Assembly (NCBI GenBank): GCA_016713115.1
Contig: JADJPU010000001.1
Coordinates: forward strand, 1,550,001-1,614,000
Length of the DNA: 64,000 nt
Direction: 5' to 3'
From: Cellvibrionales bacterium
GTDB taxonomy: Bacteria > Pseudomonadota > Gammaproteobacteria > Pseudomonadales > UBA7239
Notes under the pieces: generated by a model
What the model was told of the DNA's origin: nothing
Databases searched by the model: none
What the model saw: only the letters and a program-made list of their open reading frames with translations
Part shown: one piece after another, positions 63,426 through 64,000 of the stretch
Position numbering within the stretch: the first letter of the stretch is position 1
Layout: every line of letters begins with the position of its first letter
Program-made: the position numbers and the translations under genes

Positions 63426-64000
63426 TCACAGTTCTGTTGGTGGTGTACTGCCATCCGGCCAAGTGATGGTGGCAACGGCGCGGTTTACTTTTGTTGCCGG
63501 CCAGGTTTTTACCGCTAGTGCGGATTGATTGGATTTGAGCGTGACACCTTGCCCTGGTTTTTCCAGCAACACTTTGCCGGTGGTGTTACTCACTTCCACC
63601 GCGTGTTCGCCGCTGATCAATAACACATCAACAGAATTGCCATCCAAATAGCCGCCCCAGAAATCGGTGCCACGAATACCGATGGTGCCGACAGGCGTAT
63701 CGACGCCAAAGCGAGAACCCGACGCCTCCATAATTTTTCCTGTCACGGTGCGGAACGCGCCGGTCAGCAAGACAAATGCTGCATTAGAAGGCTTTTCGGC
63801 TTTGTTTTCCCACGCAAATTGTTTGATAACAAAAGCGGTGTCTCCACCCAGTGTAGTGATGGTGCCATCGGCAAAACGCAGCTGCGCGCGCGCATCTTTG
63901 CCGGTGTGAATTTCATCACCAACCGTTAATTCTGTTTTGCGTTCAGCGGCAATGGTTTGGCCATTGCGTTGAATGTTGACCGTGCCTGCGGTGGCAAGTA
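63426..64000 (-). CDS. FecR-domain protein (C-terminal part; runs off the right edge)
   Basis: The frame is open from the right edge to the stop at 63426. It reads through segments including TVGDEIHTGKDARAQLRFADGT, LLTGAFRTVTG, and SRFGVDTPVGTIGIRGTDFWGGY (read in parts), which fit the FecR/DUF4880-type periplasmic domain (PF04773). The truncated open frame starting with TTG at 63770 is only the inner part of this gene. The 12-base gap to the convergent channel gene holds nothing. The N-terminus lies outside the window. Confidence 0.82.
   Translation of the reverse strand, partial: LATAGTVNIQRNGQTIAAERKTELTVGDEIHTGKDARAQLRFADGTITTLGGDTAFVIKQFAWENKAEKPSNAAFVLLTGAFRTVTGKIMEASGSRFGVDTPVGTIGIRGTDFWGGYLDGNSVDVLLISGEHAVEVSNTTGKVLLEKPGQGVTLKSNQSALAVKTWPATKVNRAVATITWPDGSTPPTEL

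Noticed and set aside
63426..63770. A complete 114-residue gene starting at TTG 63770
   Set aside because: The frame stays open to the right edge and encodes the earlier part of a FecR domain, so the true gene starts outside the window.
1..64000. CRISPR arrays, tRNA or rRNA genes, insertion sequences, prophage or integrase genes
   Set aside because: None was recognised on either strand. The MBOAT duplication has no flanking transposase or terminal repeats.

Overview
The window is a gene-dense chromosomal stretch from a gammaproteobacterium. The gene orders kdsA-eno-ftsB-ispD-ispF-truD-pcm-nlpD, rplM-rpsI-petABC-sspAB, rpoE-rseA-degQ-lepA-lepB-DUF4845-rnc-era-recO, lgt-thyA-folA and pilSR are those of Pseudomonas and Cellvibrio-like marine or environmental relatives. 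No tRNA, rRNA, CRISPR array, insertion sequence or prophage gene was seen. The species cannot be named from the sequence alone.

Layout. 1-5522: end of kdsA, enolase, the divisome protein FtsB, isoprenoid genes ispDF, truD, pcm and nlpD; the surE and rpoS genes that usually complete this block are absent. 5504-8798: mtnA, a small secreted protein, rubredoxin and an MFS exporter. 8800-19300: an accessory block holding a possible structured RNA, a YCF48-like propeller protein, an RND/MMPL exporter, a GMC alcohol dehydrogenase, a hybrid sensor kinase, a frameshifted LuxR-type response regulator and a DUF1302 outer-membrane-type protein. 19400-25000: guaBA, a small cysteine-patterned secreted protein, a coiled-coil membrane protein, an acyltransferase and a 41-residue membrane protein. 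25000-33150 (minus strand): fumarase, two tandem copies of an MBOAT/SGNH polysaccharide O-acetylation pair, DUF1653 and xseA, all with overlapping or nearly touching ends. 33260-41650: fabV, an MBL-fold hydrolase, rplM-rpsI, the cytochrome bc1 genes petABC, sspAB, rpoE and rseA. 41700-48730: degQ/mucD, lepA, lepB, DUF4845, rnc, era, recO. 48740-54580: Sel1-like protein, pilS, pilR, a steroid-reductase-like membrane protein, a HIT protein and a dicarboxylate symporter. 54600-64000: speD, recG, a LysM-fused PBP7-type endopeptidase, a nucleotide-sugar-type SDR, folA-thyA-lgt, an MscS-cyclic-nucleotide fusion channel and the end of a FecR-domain protein.

The most striking feature is that four genes are broken by single-base lesions while the reading frame beyond remains intact. 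The YCF48-like gene (TAA at 10299), lepA (TAA at 44291) and pilS (TAG at 50251) have in-frame stops. In lepA and pilS the stop replaces a glutamate that I recall as conserved (GAA/GAG to TAA/TAG), so both fit G-to-T changes. The response regulator has one extra base in a G run (16592-16594 on the plus strand). Either the assembly carries errors, or the lineage has a G-to-T mutation bias and is losing these functions.

The best candidate for a poorly described system is the 9-19 kb block: a membrane exporter, a periplasmic propeller, an outer-membrane-type barrel, a flavin alcohol dehydrogenase and a dedicated two-component pair, with rubredoxin close by. It suggests sensing, oxidation and envelope transport of a hydrophobic alcohol or lipid. 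The second is the duplicated MBOAT/SGNH cassette, whose copies are nearly identical in the first 215 residues of MBOAT and diverge afterwards.
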